Shown: positions 1 to 5,726, counted from the stretch's first letter. The stretch: DNA of 17,143 nucleotides from Micavibrio_A sp040381535 (GCA_040381535.1 JBEIHF010000031.1:1-17143); one strand, 5' to 3'. The notes: generated by a model from the sequence alone, not told the origin. Translations and numbers: made by a program.

Positions 1-62
1 AGAGTTGGTGCGGGTGGCCGGAATCGAACCGGCACTCCTTGCGGAACCAGATTTTGAGTCTG
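1..62. repeat. Direct repeat, left copy: 3' part of tRNA-Leu (att-like)
   Basis: These 62 bases are identical to 1160-1221, which cover the 3' part of the intact tRNA-Leu(CAA) gene plus 5 flanking bases. Identity stops at base 63, in the anticodon stem. Duplication of a tRNA 3' part from the anticodon region onward is the classic footprint of tyrosine-recombinase integration (attL/attR). The repeat starts at the first base of the window, so its true left limit is unknown. This copy lacks the 5' part of the gene and cannot make a tRNA. Confidence 0.85.
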
Positions 63-118
63 ATTTCATTGGCGCACCTTTTTGATTTAATTGGATAATT
101 TCTTATACCACTCAAAAG

Positions 119-138
119 TGTGTAAGGAAATGTGTAAG
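119..138. repeat. Paired 8-bp direct repeats, possible recombinase arm sites
   Basis: The octamer TGTGTAAG occurs at 119-126 and again at 131-138, in the same orientation and 12 bp apart. The pair lies in AT-rich DNA about 57 bp inside the left att-like repeat. Tyrosine recombinases often bind short directly repeated arm sites near the core site, so this is a reasonable guess. No integrase gene is visible to support it. Confidence 0.35.
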
Positions 139-261
139 TTTTTAAATCACACCCCTCCTTCTGGCATTTGGTTACCATTTTTTGGGTAATAAATTACGTG
201 AGATAAAAAGCACAACCTGGCTGAAACGCCGTCATTACAGCCCCAATAGAACCGAAATGAC

Positions 262-287
262 AGAATAGATAAAATTTTATCTATTCT
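262..287. promoter_or_regulatory. Perfect 26-bp palindrome upstream of the orphan gene
   Basis: The half-site AGAATAGATAAAA at 262-274 is followed directly by its exact reverse complement at 275-287, with no spacer. It ends 57 bp before the ATG at 345, where an operator for a dimeric regulator would lie. A cruciform or another protein-binding site is also possible. There is no GC-rich stem plus T tract, so it is not a typical intrinsic terminator. Apart from this palindrome and the octamers, 63-344 shows no gene. Confidence 0.6.
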
Positions 288-344
288 TAAAATGATCTTA
301 AAGCGCCTCCGCTATATTGAGTTGATCAAAATTACGGAGGCAAG

Positions 345-1037
345 ATGGTAGATCAACCACCCAATTTAAATGAACAGTTTTCAGAGGCCGTAGAACCCGT
401 TACGCCAGAAGAGCTGGCCCTACTGGAACCGAAATACAATATCAGCCATCCGGGCTCGGGCGTTAATGCTTCAGTCTCTGGGGACGGTAACATCATAACA
501 ATTGGCTCCCTCGGCAACGGAAGGGATGGCGATCCGCTTGTGGGAGTAAGCATTCATTATAATCGCGCTGAAGGCACTATCACGACTTTCAACTATCAAG
601 TGATCAATCAGAATCTATTGGAGGGCTACGATGGCCGTTCAACGATTTTCCGTCCAGAATTCACAGAGGGTGGCGCGCAAAGCAACCTCGGACTCACCGG
701 CTCGCAGTATGACGCGATCAAAGCGGCGCCTCCCGGCGGCCCGCTTGACGAAACTGGGTTCAGCGAAGTATCAAGTGAGGACACCATGTTCTTAATGGAG
801 ATCTACGATACGGGCCGTGTCTCGCAAGGGGCTGTTGTAGTCCAGCATGTGGACGATAAGTCCGGTGAGATGACGCTTATCACTTTGAGCGCGAATGCTG
901 TGCAAGTTTCCAAGGTTGGCATGGATGATATGCAGGTATCAACGACTGGCCCTGTCGATATAAGCAGCGCCTTCGACGATCGCGATTTCCGTGCCCAGCC
1001 TGCGCCTGCCGCCCGCGGTCCCGGAATGGGCAATTAG
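345..1037 (+). CDS. Orphan protein of unknown function in the tRNA-Leu island
   Basis: A 230-residue protein whose family I do not recognise. A strong ribosome binding site (GGAGG, 7 bases before the ATG) supports the start. No signal peptide or membrane segment is apparent. The first 30 residues are acidic; residues about 35-130 are rich in Gly, Asn and Ser with short beta-prone stretches; a beta-prone core lies at about 165-195; the last 20 residues are Pro/Ala/Gly-rich and look disordered. It is the only gene between the two att-like tRNA-Leu repeats, with a palindrome upstream, so it may be cargo of a small integrated element. It ends in TAG. The function is unknown; that it is a real gene is fairly likely from the binding site and length. 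Confidence 0.65.
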   Translation: MVDQPPNLNEQFSEAVEPVTPEELALLEPKYNISHPGSGVNASVSGDGNIITIGSLGNGRDGDPLVGVSIHYNRAEGTITTFNYQVINQNLLEGYDGRSTIFRPEFTEGGAQSNLGLTGSQYDAIKAAPPGGPLDETGFSEVSSEDTMFLMEIYDTGRVSQGAVVVQHVDDKSGEMTLITLSANAVQVSKVGMDDMQVSTTGPVDISSAFDDRDFRAQPAPAARGPGMGN

Positions 1038-1133
1038 GCACCGGCTATTCGATAGTCGACAAAGGGGACTTTCGCGACACTGAACACGGCCGTGACCCGA
1101 CAACGAACCGCTGCCCGACACGAATGGTGCAGG

Positions 1134-1149
1134 CGGAGCGGTCGCTCCG
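1134..1149. other. Small hairpin downstream of tRNA-Leu
   Basis: CGGAGCG at 1134-1140 pairs with CGCTCCG at 1143-1149 across a 2-base loop. It lies 15 bases beyond the tRNA 3' end on the minus strand. No T tract follows, so it could be a processing or stop structure for the tRNA transcript, but it is not a canonical terminator. The rest of 1038-1164 shows no gene. Confidence 0.35.
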
Positions 1150-1159
1150 TAATTGAAGA

Positions 1160-1221
1160 AGAGTTGGTGCGGGTGGCCGGAATCGAACCGGCACTCCTTG
1201 CGGAACCAGATTTTGAGTCTG
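1160..1221. repeat. Direct repeat, right copy inside intact tRNA-Leu
   Basis: This is the right copy of the 62-bp repeat, identical to 1-62. It runs from 5 bases outside the tRNA 3' end through the CCA, acceptor 3' strand, T arm and variable arm into the anticodon stem. The tRNA here is complete, so this side is the junction at which the gene was restored or kept. Confidence 0.85.
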
Positions 1222-1249
1222 GCGCGTCTACCAATTTCACCACACCCGC
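1165..1249 (-). tRNA. tRNA-Leu (anticodon CAA)
   Basis: An 85-base class II tRNA. The acceptor stem GCGGGTG (1243-1249) pairs with CACCCGC (1169-1175), and an encoded ACCA follows (1165-1168). The anticodon loop reads CTCAAAA, giving anticodon CAA at 1213-1215 for the UUG codon. The anticodon stem is CCAGA/TCTGG, followed by a long variable arm as expected for leucine, and the T arm carries TTCGATT. Its 3' part is duplicated at 1-62, which marks it as an integration site. Confidence 0.95.
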
Positions 1250-1260
1250 TAAAATTGTGT

Positions 1261-1287
1261 ATGGAAGGGGATAGATACCCCTTCCAT
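1261..1287. repeat. Perfect inverted repeat in the tRNA-Leu leader
   Basis: ATGGAAGGGG at 1261-1270 pairs with CCCCTTCCAT at 1278-1287 around a 7-base loop. It starts 11 bases upstream of the tRNA 5' end. If the tRNA promoter is the one proposed at 1291-1318, this stem forms at the very start of the precursor. It could also be an operator or stop transcription from either side, though no T tract follows on either strand. Confidence 0.55.
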
Positions 1288-1290
1288 TAC

Positions 1291-1318
1291 AATATAGGCC
1301 CATAAAAATCTATGAGAA
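1291..1318 (-). promoter_or_regulatory. Possible promoter of tRNA-Leu
   Basis: On the minus strand TTCTCA (1313-1318) stands 16 bases before TATATT (1291-1296). The match is fair for the -10 box and weak for the -35 box. Transcription would start near 1284, about 35 bases before the tRNA. The call rests on sequence match only. Confidence 0.35.
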
Positions 1319-1348
1319 AATCCGCGCAAAGTTAGGTATCATGGCCTT

Positions 1349-1867
1349 ATGAAAGATTTGGCCCTGAAACTGCTAACCCCCACCTACCGCGCCCTTATGG
1401 TTTTTGGGGGAATTTCGGCTCTGTCGCTGGTCATGGCCTTTGCCGCCCAATTCAGCGGACTGGCCCCTTGCGTCCTGTGTATTTACCAAAGATGGCCCTA
1501 TGTGGCGGTTATCCTGCTGTCCGCGTTCGGCATTTTCGGGCATCACAAATACCCCAAAGCGCCCGCTATCGCGCTCACCCTCACGCCAATCATATTCCTC
1601 ACAAACGCCTTGTTCGCGTTCTATCACACAGGCGTTGAACGCCATTGGTGGAAATCGTTTCTGGAAGGATGCTCCATCCCCGACATGAAAGGGAATATCA
1701 CGGATGTATTGGCCCAGATTCAGGCCGCGCCCATTGTACGTTGTGACGAGATTCCATGGACAGATCCCGTGCTCGGGCTGTCTATGGCGAATTATAATGT
1801 AGCGCTGTGTTTGGTTCTGGCAAGCGCCGCGCTTTGGGCGCTCGCCAAAAACAAGGGCGTTAAGTAA
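1349..1867 (+). CDS. dsbB: Disulfide bond formation protein DsbB family
   Basis: A 172-residue inner-membrane thiol oxidoreductase. DsbB reoxidises periplasmic DsbA and passes electrons to quinone. The family pattern is complete: a first membrane segment at about 16-36; a short loop with PCVLC (Cys41 and Cys44) followed by YQRWPY; membrane segments at about 50-65 and 72-93; a periplasmic loop with the second pair Cys108 and Cys132; and a last segment at about 146-165. Length and topology fit the family. The ATG at 1349 has only a weak AGG upstream. DsbA is not in the window. The gene stands alone between the tRNA and a convergent small membrane-protein gene 3 bp downstream. The closely related DsbI cannot be excluded. 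Confidence 0.92.
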   Translation: MKDLALKLLTPTYRALMVFGGISALSLVMAFAAQFSGLAPCVLCIYQRWPYVAVILLSAFGIFGHHKYPKAPAIALTLTPIIFLTNALFAFYHTGVERHWWKSFLEGCSIPDMKGNITDVLAQIQAAPIVRCDEIPWTDPVLGLSMANYNVALCLVLASAALWALAKNKGVK

Positions 1868-1870
1868 CGA

Positions 1871-1993
1871 TTACGCGCCGAGCATCATAGCGTAACCCTG
1901 AATACCCATGATCAGCATGGCGTAAAACAGGAAAAAGCCGATAGACTCTTTTAACGTACGTTTCTTTTTGAAATTGAACATCTCGTTGAACAT
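1871..1993 (-). CDS. 40-residue small membrane protein
   Basis: A short gene easily missed by length cut-offs. It starts at the ATG at 1991-1993 with GGAG 7 bases upstream and ends in TAA. The product begins with a basic, Phe/Asn-rich stretch (MFNEMFNFKKKRTLKES) and then has one hydrophobic segment at about 18-38 ending in MMLGA. The positive N-terminus followed by a single helix predicts an N-in, C-out orientation. A promoter-like sequence sits at 2026-2055. Its stop codon is 3 bp from that of dsbB, in a convergent arrangement. The function is unknown. Confidence 0.75.
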   Translation of the reverse strand: MFNEMFNFKKKRTLKESIGFFLFYAMLIMGIQGYAMMLGA

Positions 1994-2025
1994 ATAAGAC
2001 TCCACTTTGCTTGAATTATGGGCAA

Positions 2026-2055
2026 GAAATACACGCTAGAGTGGCGGAAAGTCAA
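2026..2055 (-). promoter_or_regulatory. Promoter candidate for the 40-residue gene
   Basis: On the minus strand TTGACT (2050-2055), five of six to consensus, lies 18 bases before TATTTC (2026-2031). Transcription would begin near 2019, leaving a leader of about 25 bases that contains the GGAG ribosome binding site. The -10 box is weak. Confidence 0.45.
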
Positions 2056-2121
2056 GGGTTTCCGTGAGATTTTAGCTAATAATCATAAATCGTTCAGTTT
2101 TGTCTTTCATAATCAAAGGCC

Positions 2122-2295
2122 ATGCCCGATTTCATCGCGTGCCTACATGCGACCGCGATCTCCGTATTTCTCTAGGCCGCTTGGCAAAAAGGCCTTTCTG
2201 TAAAACTGTTACAGGGGATCATCGGTTTTACATCTATGGGCACCAGTATCATGTCGCCGTTCGTGATATTCGTCTATCTGTCAGATAAATTCTAG
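2122..2295 (+). pseudogene. Possible micro-gene broken by an in-frame TAG
   Basis: From the ATG at 2122 the frame reads 17 codons (MPDFIACLHATAISVFL), meets TAG at 2173-2175, and continues open for 39 more codons to a second TAG at 2293-2295. The whole would be a 57-codon hydrophobic peptide; the part after the stop includes LLQGIIGF and SIMSPFVIFVYLSDKF, which resembles a membrane helix. It has no convincing ribosome binding site and no family I recognise, so it may be chance. If real, it is a small membrane protein with one nonsense codon. Confidence 0.25.
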
Positions 2296-2352
2296 AAGGT
2301 GTTGTGTCTATAAAGTTATCCATTTAACTCTCCCATATTTTTTGATTGATAA

Positions 2353-2365
2353 AAGGGTATCCCTT
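2353..2365. other. Weak hairpin in the 2296-2402 intergenic stretch
   Basis: AAGGG at 2353-2357 pairs with CCCTT at 2361-2365 around TAT, followed by TCTTT on the plus strand. It could be a weak terminator for anything transcribed from 2122, but the stem is only five pairs. I see nothing else in 2296-2402. Confidence 0.2.
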
Positions 2366-2402
2366 CTTTGGAAATATGTCTCAATAAAGCGGTTTGTAAT
2401 CC

Positions 2403-2434
2403 AAAAAAAACGGGCGGCTTTTTTAAAGCCGCCC
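2403..2434 (-). terminator. Strong rho-independent terminator (minus strand)
   Basis: A 10-pair stem (GGGCGGCTTT at 2412-2421 with AAAGCCGCCC at 2425-2434) with a 3-base loop. On the minus strand it is followed by eight T residues (2403-2410). It ends leftward transcription coming from the membrane-protein gene at 2581-2934, or a short transcript starting between this terminator and the one at 2524-2552. Confidence 0.85.
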
Positions 2435-2523
2435 AGTACAGGGAGAGTAATCTCTCGAGTCCAGTATCACATATCCGGTCTTTAAAACGCAAATTTGTCG
2501 CCAAATACATGGAATAAACGCAT
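2435..2523 (-). ncRNA. Candidate small RNA between two terminators
   Basis: This 89-base stretch sits between two minus-strand terminators and holds no convincing gene. Near its 3' end a small stem, GAGAG/CTCTC around ATTA, precedes the strong terminator hairpin. A stretch with its own intrinsic terminator just after another is a typical place for a small RNA. I do not see a clear promoter; read-through from upstream and a tandem terminator is the simpler reading. Confidence 0.2.
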
Positions 2524-2552
2524 AAAAATCGGGCTGGATTGCTCCCGCCCGA
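2524..2552 (-). terminator. Rho-independent terminator (minus strand), first of two
   Basis: TCGGGC (2529-2534) pairs with GCCCGA (2547-2552). On the minus strand the stem is followed by five T residues (2524-2528). It lies 28 bases after the stop codon of the small membrane-protein gene at 2581-2934 and probably ends that transcript. Confidence 0.6.
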
Positions 2553-2580
2553 CTTAGTTATTCTTCAAGTTTTCTGCTCG

Positions 2581-2934
2581 TTACTTCGTTTTAATCGTCG
2601 TCAGCAAAGCAACCGGAATAAGACCGATCATTACGCTGGACGTATAGGCAAGGTAAACACCTACGCCAACTACGAGTACAGAGAACAAGTCGCTGGTCAG
2701 GTTACGGCCGGAGAGGATCAAACCACCCACCATAAGCGTAAGTACCGTACCAATCAGCGTGTAGATTTCGCCACCGCCAAAGAACGAGCCGGAACCATCA
2801 ACAACACCGGCCATACCTAAGAAATGGACGAGCGTTGTAGAAATACCAACCATAATGGTCAAAGAGATGAAGTAAAATACTACAGCATCCCAAGTCGTTC
2901 TGTGGTGACCCACATCAAGTATCTTCCCAAACAT
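2581..2934 (-). CDS. Small integral membrane protein, unknown function
   Basis: A 117-residue hydrophobic protein with about three to four membrane helices (roughly 17-42, 60-80 and 84-112). A Gly/Ser-rich loop (GSGSFFGGG) lies between the first two. It has no catalytic motif I recognise. The start is set at the ATG at 2934 because AGGAGG stands just 6 bases upstream; an ATG 21 bases further upstream would translate the ribosome binding site itself. It lies 43 bp after the HNH endonuclease gene on the same strand and may share its transcript. Two terminators follow at 2524-2552 and 2403-2434. Confidence 0.75.
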   Translation of the reverse strand: MFGKILDVGHHRTTWDAVVFYFISLTIMVGISTTLVHFLGMAGVVDGSGSFFGGGEIYTLIGTVLTLMVGGLILSGRNLTSDLFSVLVVGVGVYLAYTSSVMIGLIPVALLTTIKTK

Positions 2935-2977
2935 AGCAAACCTCCTTTTGTTCAACGTTGTTATTTTTGGGTAGTCT

Positions 2978-3571
2978 TTAGATTACTGAACCGCTTCCTC
3001 CTTCTTCCGAATCAAGTTCGCTGTCCCAGTAAAGAAAGTCACCCCAGCTTTTGTGCAGAAAGTTCGGGGGGAACTTTCGTCCTTTATCCTGTAATTCGTA
3101 CACCGTCGGTTGTTCCGGCTCTTCTATCGGGTACATCTTGCATTCGCGGGGCAGTTTATGCCCTTTGCGCGTATTGCAAGTCCGACAGGCCGTGACGATG
3201 TTCGTCCAGGAAGTCCTGCCTCCGCATGATTTCGGTATAACGTGGTCGAAAGTAAGTTCACTCGTTTTTTCTTTCGACCCGCAATACTGGCAATGCCATT
3301 CATCACGCAGAAAAACATTAAATCTTGTAAACGCCGGTTTTCTAACCGTTGGTACATAATCTTTAAGTACCAAAACACTGGGCAGTTTGAATTCAAAACT
3401 AGGAGAGCGCACCACCCGATCATATTCGCTCACCACAGTGACCGAGTCCCGGAACATAGCCTTCACAGCCTCCTGCCACGACCACAATGATAAGGGGAAA
3501 TAACTCAGTGGCCTAAAATCGGCATTCAGCACCAGGGCCGGACATTGTTCCAAAGTTCTCATAGTCTCCAT
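2978..3571 (-). CDS. HNH endonuclease
   Basis: A 197-residue predicted HNH nuclease of the type widespread in Alphaproteobacteria. The N-terminal family stretch (LNADFRPLSYFPLSLWSW) is at about 16-32. The HNH zinc-finger core is at about 90-140: CQYC (94, 97), the catalytic FDHVIPKS (Asp109-His110), the central SWTN (Asn124) and CRTC (129, 132). The C-terminal family motifs PTVYELQDKGRKFPPN and WGDFLYWDSEL are present. Length is normal. The start is the ATG at 3571, preceded by AGGAG; longer forms lack such a site. It is expressed from a clear promoter (3664-3692) through a leader with a hairpin. It acts on DNA, but the target and biological role of this family are not established, and no methylase partner is adjacent. 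Confidence 0.9.
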   Translation of the reverse strand: METMRTLEQCPALVLNADFRPLSYFPLSLWSWQEAVKAMFRDSVTVVSEYDRVVRSPSFEFKLPSVLVLKDYVPTVRKPAFTRFNVFLRDEWHCQYCGSKEKTSELTFDHVIPKSCGGRTSWTNIVTACRTCNTRKGHKLPRECKMYPIEEPEQPTVYELQDKGRKFPPNFLHKSWGDFLYWDSELDSEEGGSGSVI

Positions 3572-3608
3572 ATTTTCTCCTATGTCATAGCCCGAGAGGC
3601 TCCCGGGG

Positions 3609-3643
3609 GAGGCCTTCAGGCGAGAGGAAAATATGAAGGCCTC
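3609..3643. repeat. Inverted repeat in the HNH gene leader
   Basis: GAGGCCTTCA (3609-3618) pairs perfectly with TGAAGGCCTC (3634-3643) across a 15-base loop. It lies between the promoter at 3664-3692 and the HNH start codon at 3571, so it would form a stable hairpin in the mRNA leader about 38 bases before the start. It may affect mRNA stability or translation, or be a protein-binding site. Confidence 0.5.
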
Positions 3644-3663
3644 GCGCAACAATTTATAATATT

Positions 3664-3692
3664 ATTATATCTCAAAATTCGCCCAATACCAA
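3664..3692 (-). promoter_or_regulatory. Promoter of the HNH endonuclease gene
   Basis: On the minus strand TTGGTA (3687-3692) stands 17 bases before a perfect TATAAT (3664-3669). Transcription would start near 3657 and give a leader of about 86 bases. Spacing and -10 box are ideal and there is no gene between it and the HNH start. Confidence 0.65.
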
Positions 3693-3709
3693 CTAATGGC
3701 AGAGGGGAA

Positions 3710-3726
3710 ATATTGCGTCGCAATAT
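3710..3726. promoter_or_regulatory. Inverted repeat upstream of the HNH promoter
   Basis: ATATTGCG (3710-3717) and CGCAATAT (3719-3726) form a perfect 8-bp inverted repeat around one base. It lies 17 bp upstream of the -35 box, where an activator or repressor could bind. A TTGACA hexamer on the minus strand at 3740-3745 has no well-placed -10 box. The rest of 3727-3866 is AT-rich and shows no gene. Confidence 0.4.
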
Positions 3727-3866
3727 GGATATTGGAAAGTGTCAATCTACGCGCAAATACAGGCAGTTATGCAACGGGCATATTTGCTGCATATGCTTTA
3801 GTAACATCGCAGCAAAAGTGCAGAAGTCATTTAAAATACAGTGTTTTTTGAATTTTAGCTCAAATG

Positions 3867-4514
3867 CTATAAAAGCACGCGTGAAAAGAACGCGGCGCCA
3901 GCCTCTATACCGTCTTGGTCTATGCTGTGGGAGAGGCCTCTGGTGATGCCGCCACCCACTTCAAAGCCATTTGATTCGAGCACTTGCTTCGCCATATGGT
4001 ACGCCGAGAGTGGAACAACCATATCGACGTCGCCATGGAACAAATGAACGGGAATTTTCTGAATTTTGTCGCCGCCCAGTCCCTCGCCGCCCACCAGCGC
4101 ACCGGAGTAACCGAGCACACCCGCGATTTTGGGTACGCGGCGCGGACCGACATAGAGGCTCATCATCGTACCTTGTGAAAACCCTGCGAGCGCTAGTTTG
4201 TCTGGTGCGATGTTGTACTGCTTGAGCATGCCATCAATATAGGCATTCAAAACCGGCGCCGCCTCTTCCACGCCTTTCAACATAGATTCCGGCGTCCATT
4301 CCTGCAAAGAGAACCATTGAAAGCCCACGGGCGCCATGTCGCACGGAAACGGCGCGTCAGGTGAGACAAACACAGTGTCCGGCAACGCATGTTCCCAGTA
4401 TCGCGCAAGACTGATCAGGTCAGCGCCGTTCGCGCCAAGGCCGTGGAGCAGGATTACCATGCTGGTGGGTGATTTGCCAGATTTGGGGCAATGTGTGTAG
4501 GTCTTCAGGGTCAT
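3867..4514 (-). CDS. Carboxylesterase/phospholipase family alpha/beta hydrolase
   Basis: A 215-residue serine hydrolase of the phospholipase/carboxylesterase family (the YpfH and acyl-protein thioesterase relatives), a soluble cytoplasmic enzyme cleaving carboxylic or thio-esters. The oxyanion-hole segment LLHGLGANG is at 22-30; the nucleophile elbow GFSQG places Ser113; HGDVDMVVP places Asp164; GLSHS places His196. Length is normal. I start at the ATG at 4514, which gives the usual short N-terminus; a TTG at 4565 would add 17 residues without family support. The ribosome binding site is weak. The stop is TAG with a TAA four codons later. It is divergent from lpxR; the substrate cannot be told. 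Confidence 0.87.
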   Translation of the reverse strand: MTLKTYTHCPKSGKSPTSMVILLHGLGANGADLISLARYWEHALPDTVFVSPDAPFPCDMAPVGFQWFSLQEWTPESMLKGVEEAAPVLNAYIDGMLKQYNIAPDKLALAGFSQGTMMSLYVGPRRVPKIAGVLGYSGALVGGEGLGGDKIQKIPVHLFHGDVDMVVPLSAYHMAKQVLESNGFEVGGGITRGLSHSIDQDGIEAGAAFFSRVLL

Positions 4515-4574
4515 AGTTAGTTTTAACGCGAAAACTTCTATAAATCCATGACTTAGGGGAACCAAAAGTCCGTT

Positions 4575-4602
4575 TTGCCATTAGTGTGACAATATTTAAT
4601 GT
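4575..4602 (+). promoter_or_regulatory. Possible lpxR promoter
   Basis: TTGCCA (4575-4580), five of six to consensus, stands 16 bases before TAATGT (4597-4602). Transcription would start near 4609, which leaves only a few bases before the ATG at 4614, or about 20 before the alternative ATG at 4629. The -10 match is weak. Confidence 0.35.
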
Positions 4603-4613
4603 GATTTAGCTAT

Positions 4614-5726
4614 ATGACTTTTAGGCCTATGAACCCCGCCCGCGCCCTTTTTCTCATTTTCGCGCTTATCCTGCCCTTCACGGCGGGCAGTCTTGCGCAT
4701 GCGGAAGATCTGCAGATCAAGCCCGTCATCAATCGGGACCCCAACAAGATCCGCAAAGAAGCGGAAGAATCGATTGAGTCCAATCCGTATGAAAATTATC
4801 TGAGTTTTTCCTACGAAAACGACCGTATCGGCAGTGGTGAAGACAGTTTCTACACCAGCGGCGTAAGGATGACCTATTTCAACACCAATGTTGATCTGCC
4901 CGAAGTTTTCGAAGACGTGGCCTATGAAATTCCGGGTTTCGGTATCAACGACACCACAGCTACCTATTTCACACTAGGACAAAATCTTTATGTTCCTTCC
5001 AACATCAATTCCGCAGAGCCGCTGGAAGGCGATCGCCCCTATGCGGGCTGGCTGTATGGCTCCGTCGGTCTTACTACGCTGACTTCCAACCATATCGATG
5101 ATGTAGAACTGACGCTCGGTGTTGTCGGCCCCGAAGCTTTGGGTGAACAAACACAAAAATTCATTCACACGCATGTGACGGGGTCACCCACGCCACGCGG
5201 GTGGAAAAACCAACTGGATACAGAACCCGGCGTGATTTTGTCATGGCAGCGCAGATGGCCCAGCGGCTTTAACGGTGAATGGGAAGTGGATTTCGGCGAT
5301 CAATGGCGTCTGCGTGCCGAACCCAACGTCAATGTCAGTGTAGGAAATGTCTATAGCTATGGCGGTACAGGCCTGATGTTCACCTTCGGTCCCTATCAAA
5401 GTACACTGCAGGATACGCCCCCCCGCGTGAAGCCTGCCATGTCTGGCACGGGTTACTTCGATGTGCCCGATCAGGATTGGAGCTGGTACACGTTTGCAGG
5501 GGTTGATGGCCGTGCGGTTGCACGCAATATATTTTTGGATGGCAATTCCTTTGATGATGGCCCCGATGTCGATAAGAAATTCCTCGTCGGAGACGCTGTG
5601 GCAGGTGTGGCGTTCACACTCAATAATTACCGCCTTTCCTACACCGCCAACTACCGCACGAAGGAATTCGACGGTCAGCCCGACGATACATTTTTTGGTT
5701 CTTTAACGCTTACCTCGCGGTTTTAA
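4614..5726 (+). CDS. lpxR: Outer-membrane lipid A deacylase, LpxR family
   Basis: A 370-residue LpxR/DUF2219 protein. LpxR is an outer-membrane beta-barrel that removes the 3'-acyloxyacyl group of lipid A. A signal peptide spans residues 1-30 (hydrophobic core, cut probable at AHA|ED), and the last residue is Phe, as in barrel proteins. Family motifs: Asn69-Asp70 in SYENDRIG; FYTSG (Thr81); GDRPYAGWLY at 139-148; and GPEALGEQTQKFIHTH, where His185 aligns with the catalytic His, followed by WKNQLDTEP. About 30 residues between the signal and the barrel are charged (DPNKIRKEAEES), longer than in the Salmonella enzyme. An alternative start at 4629 gives a shorter leader before the signal; neither has a good ribosome binding site. 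The activity implies remodelled lipid A. Confidence 0.85.
   Translation: MTFRPMNPARALFLIFALILPFTAGSLAHAEDLQIKPVINRDPNKIRKEAEESIESNPYENYLSFSYENDRIGSGEDSFYTSGVRMTYFNTNVDLPEVFEDVAYEIPGFGINDTTATYFTLGQNLYVPSNINSAEPLEGDRPYAGWLYGSVGLTTLTSNHIDDVELTLGVVGPEALGEQTQKFIHTHVTGSPTPRGWKNQLDTEPGVILSWQRRWPSGFNGEWEVDFGDQWRLRAEPNVNVSVGNVYSYGGTGLMFTFGPYQSTLQDTPPRVKPAMSGTGYFDVPDQDWSWYTFAGVDGRAVARNIFLDGNSFDDGPDVDKKFLVGDAVAGVAFTLNNYRLSYTANYRTKEFDGQPDDTFFGSLTLTSRF

Noticed and set aside
1034..1303. Frames on both strands across the tRNA-Leu gene
   Set aside because: They translate the tRNA itself and are chance frames.
2018..2203. 61-residue plus-strand reading frame
   Set aside because: It lies over the promoter of the minus-strand small gene, has no ribosome binding site and no protein-like composition.
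2316..2510. 64-residue minus-strand reading frame
   Set aside because: It reads straight through the strong terminator hairpin at 2403-2434, including its T tract.
3740..3745. TTGACA hexamer on the minus strand as a promoter
   Set aside because: No -10 box occurs at 16-18 bases; the promoter at 3664-3692 is much better.
3545..3946. 133-residue plus-strand frame over the HNH promoter region
   Set aside because: It crosses the HNH leader, promoter and the esterase 3' end, with no ribosome binding site and no recognisable protein pattern.
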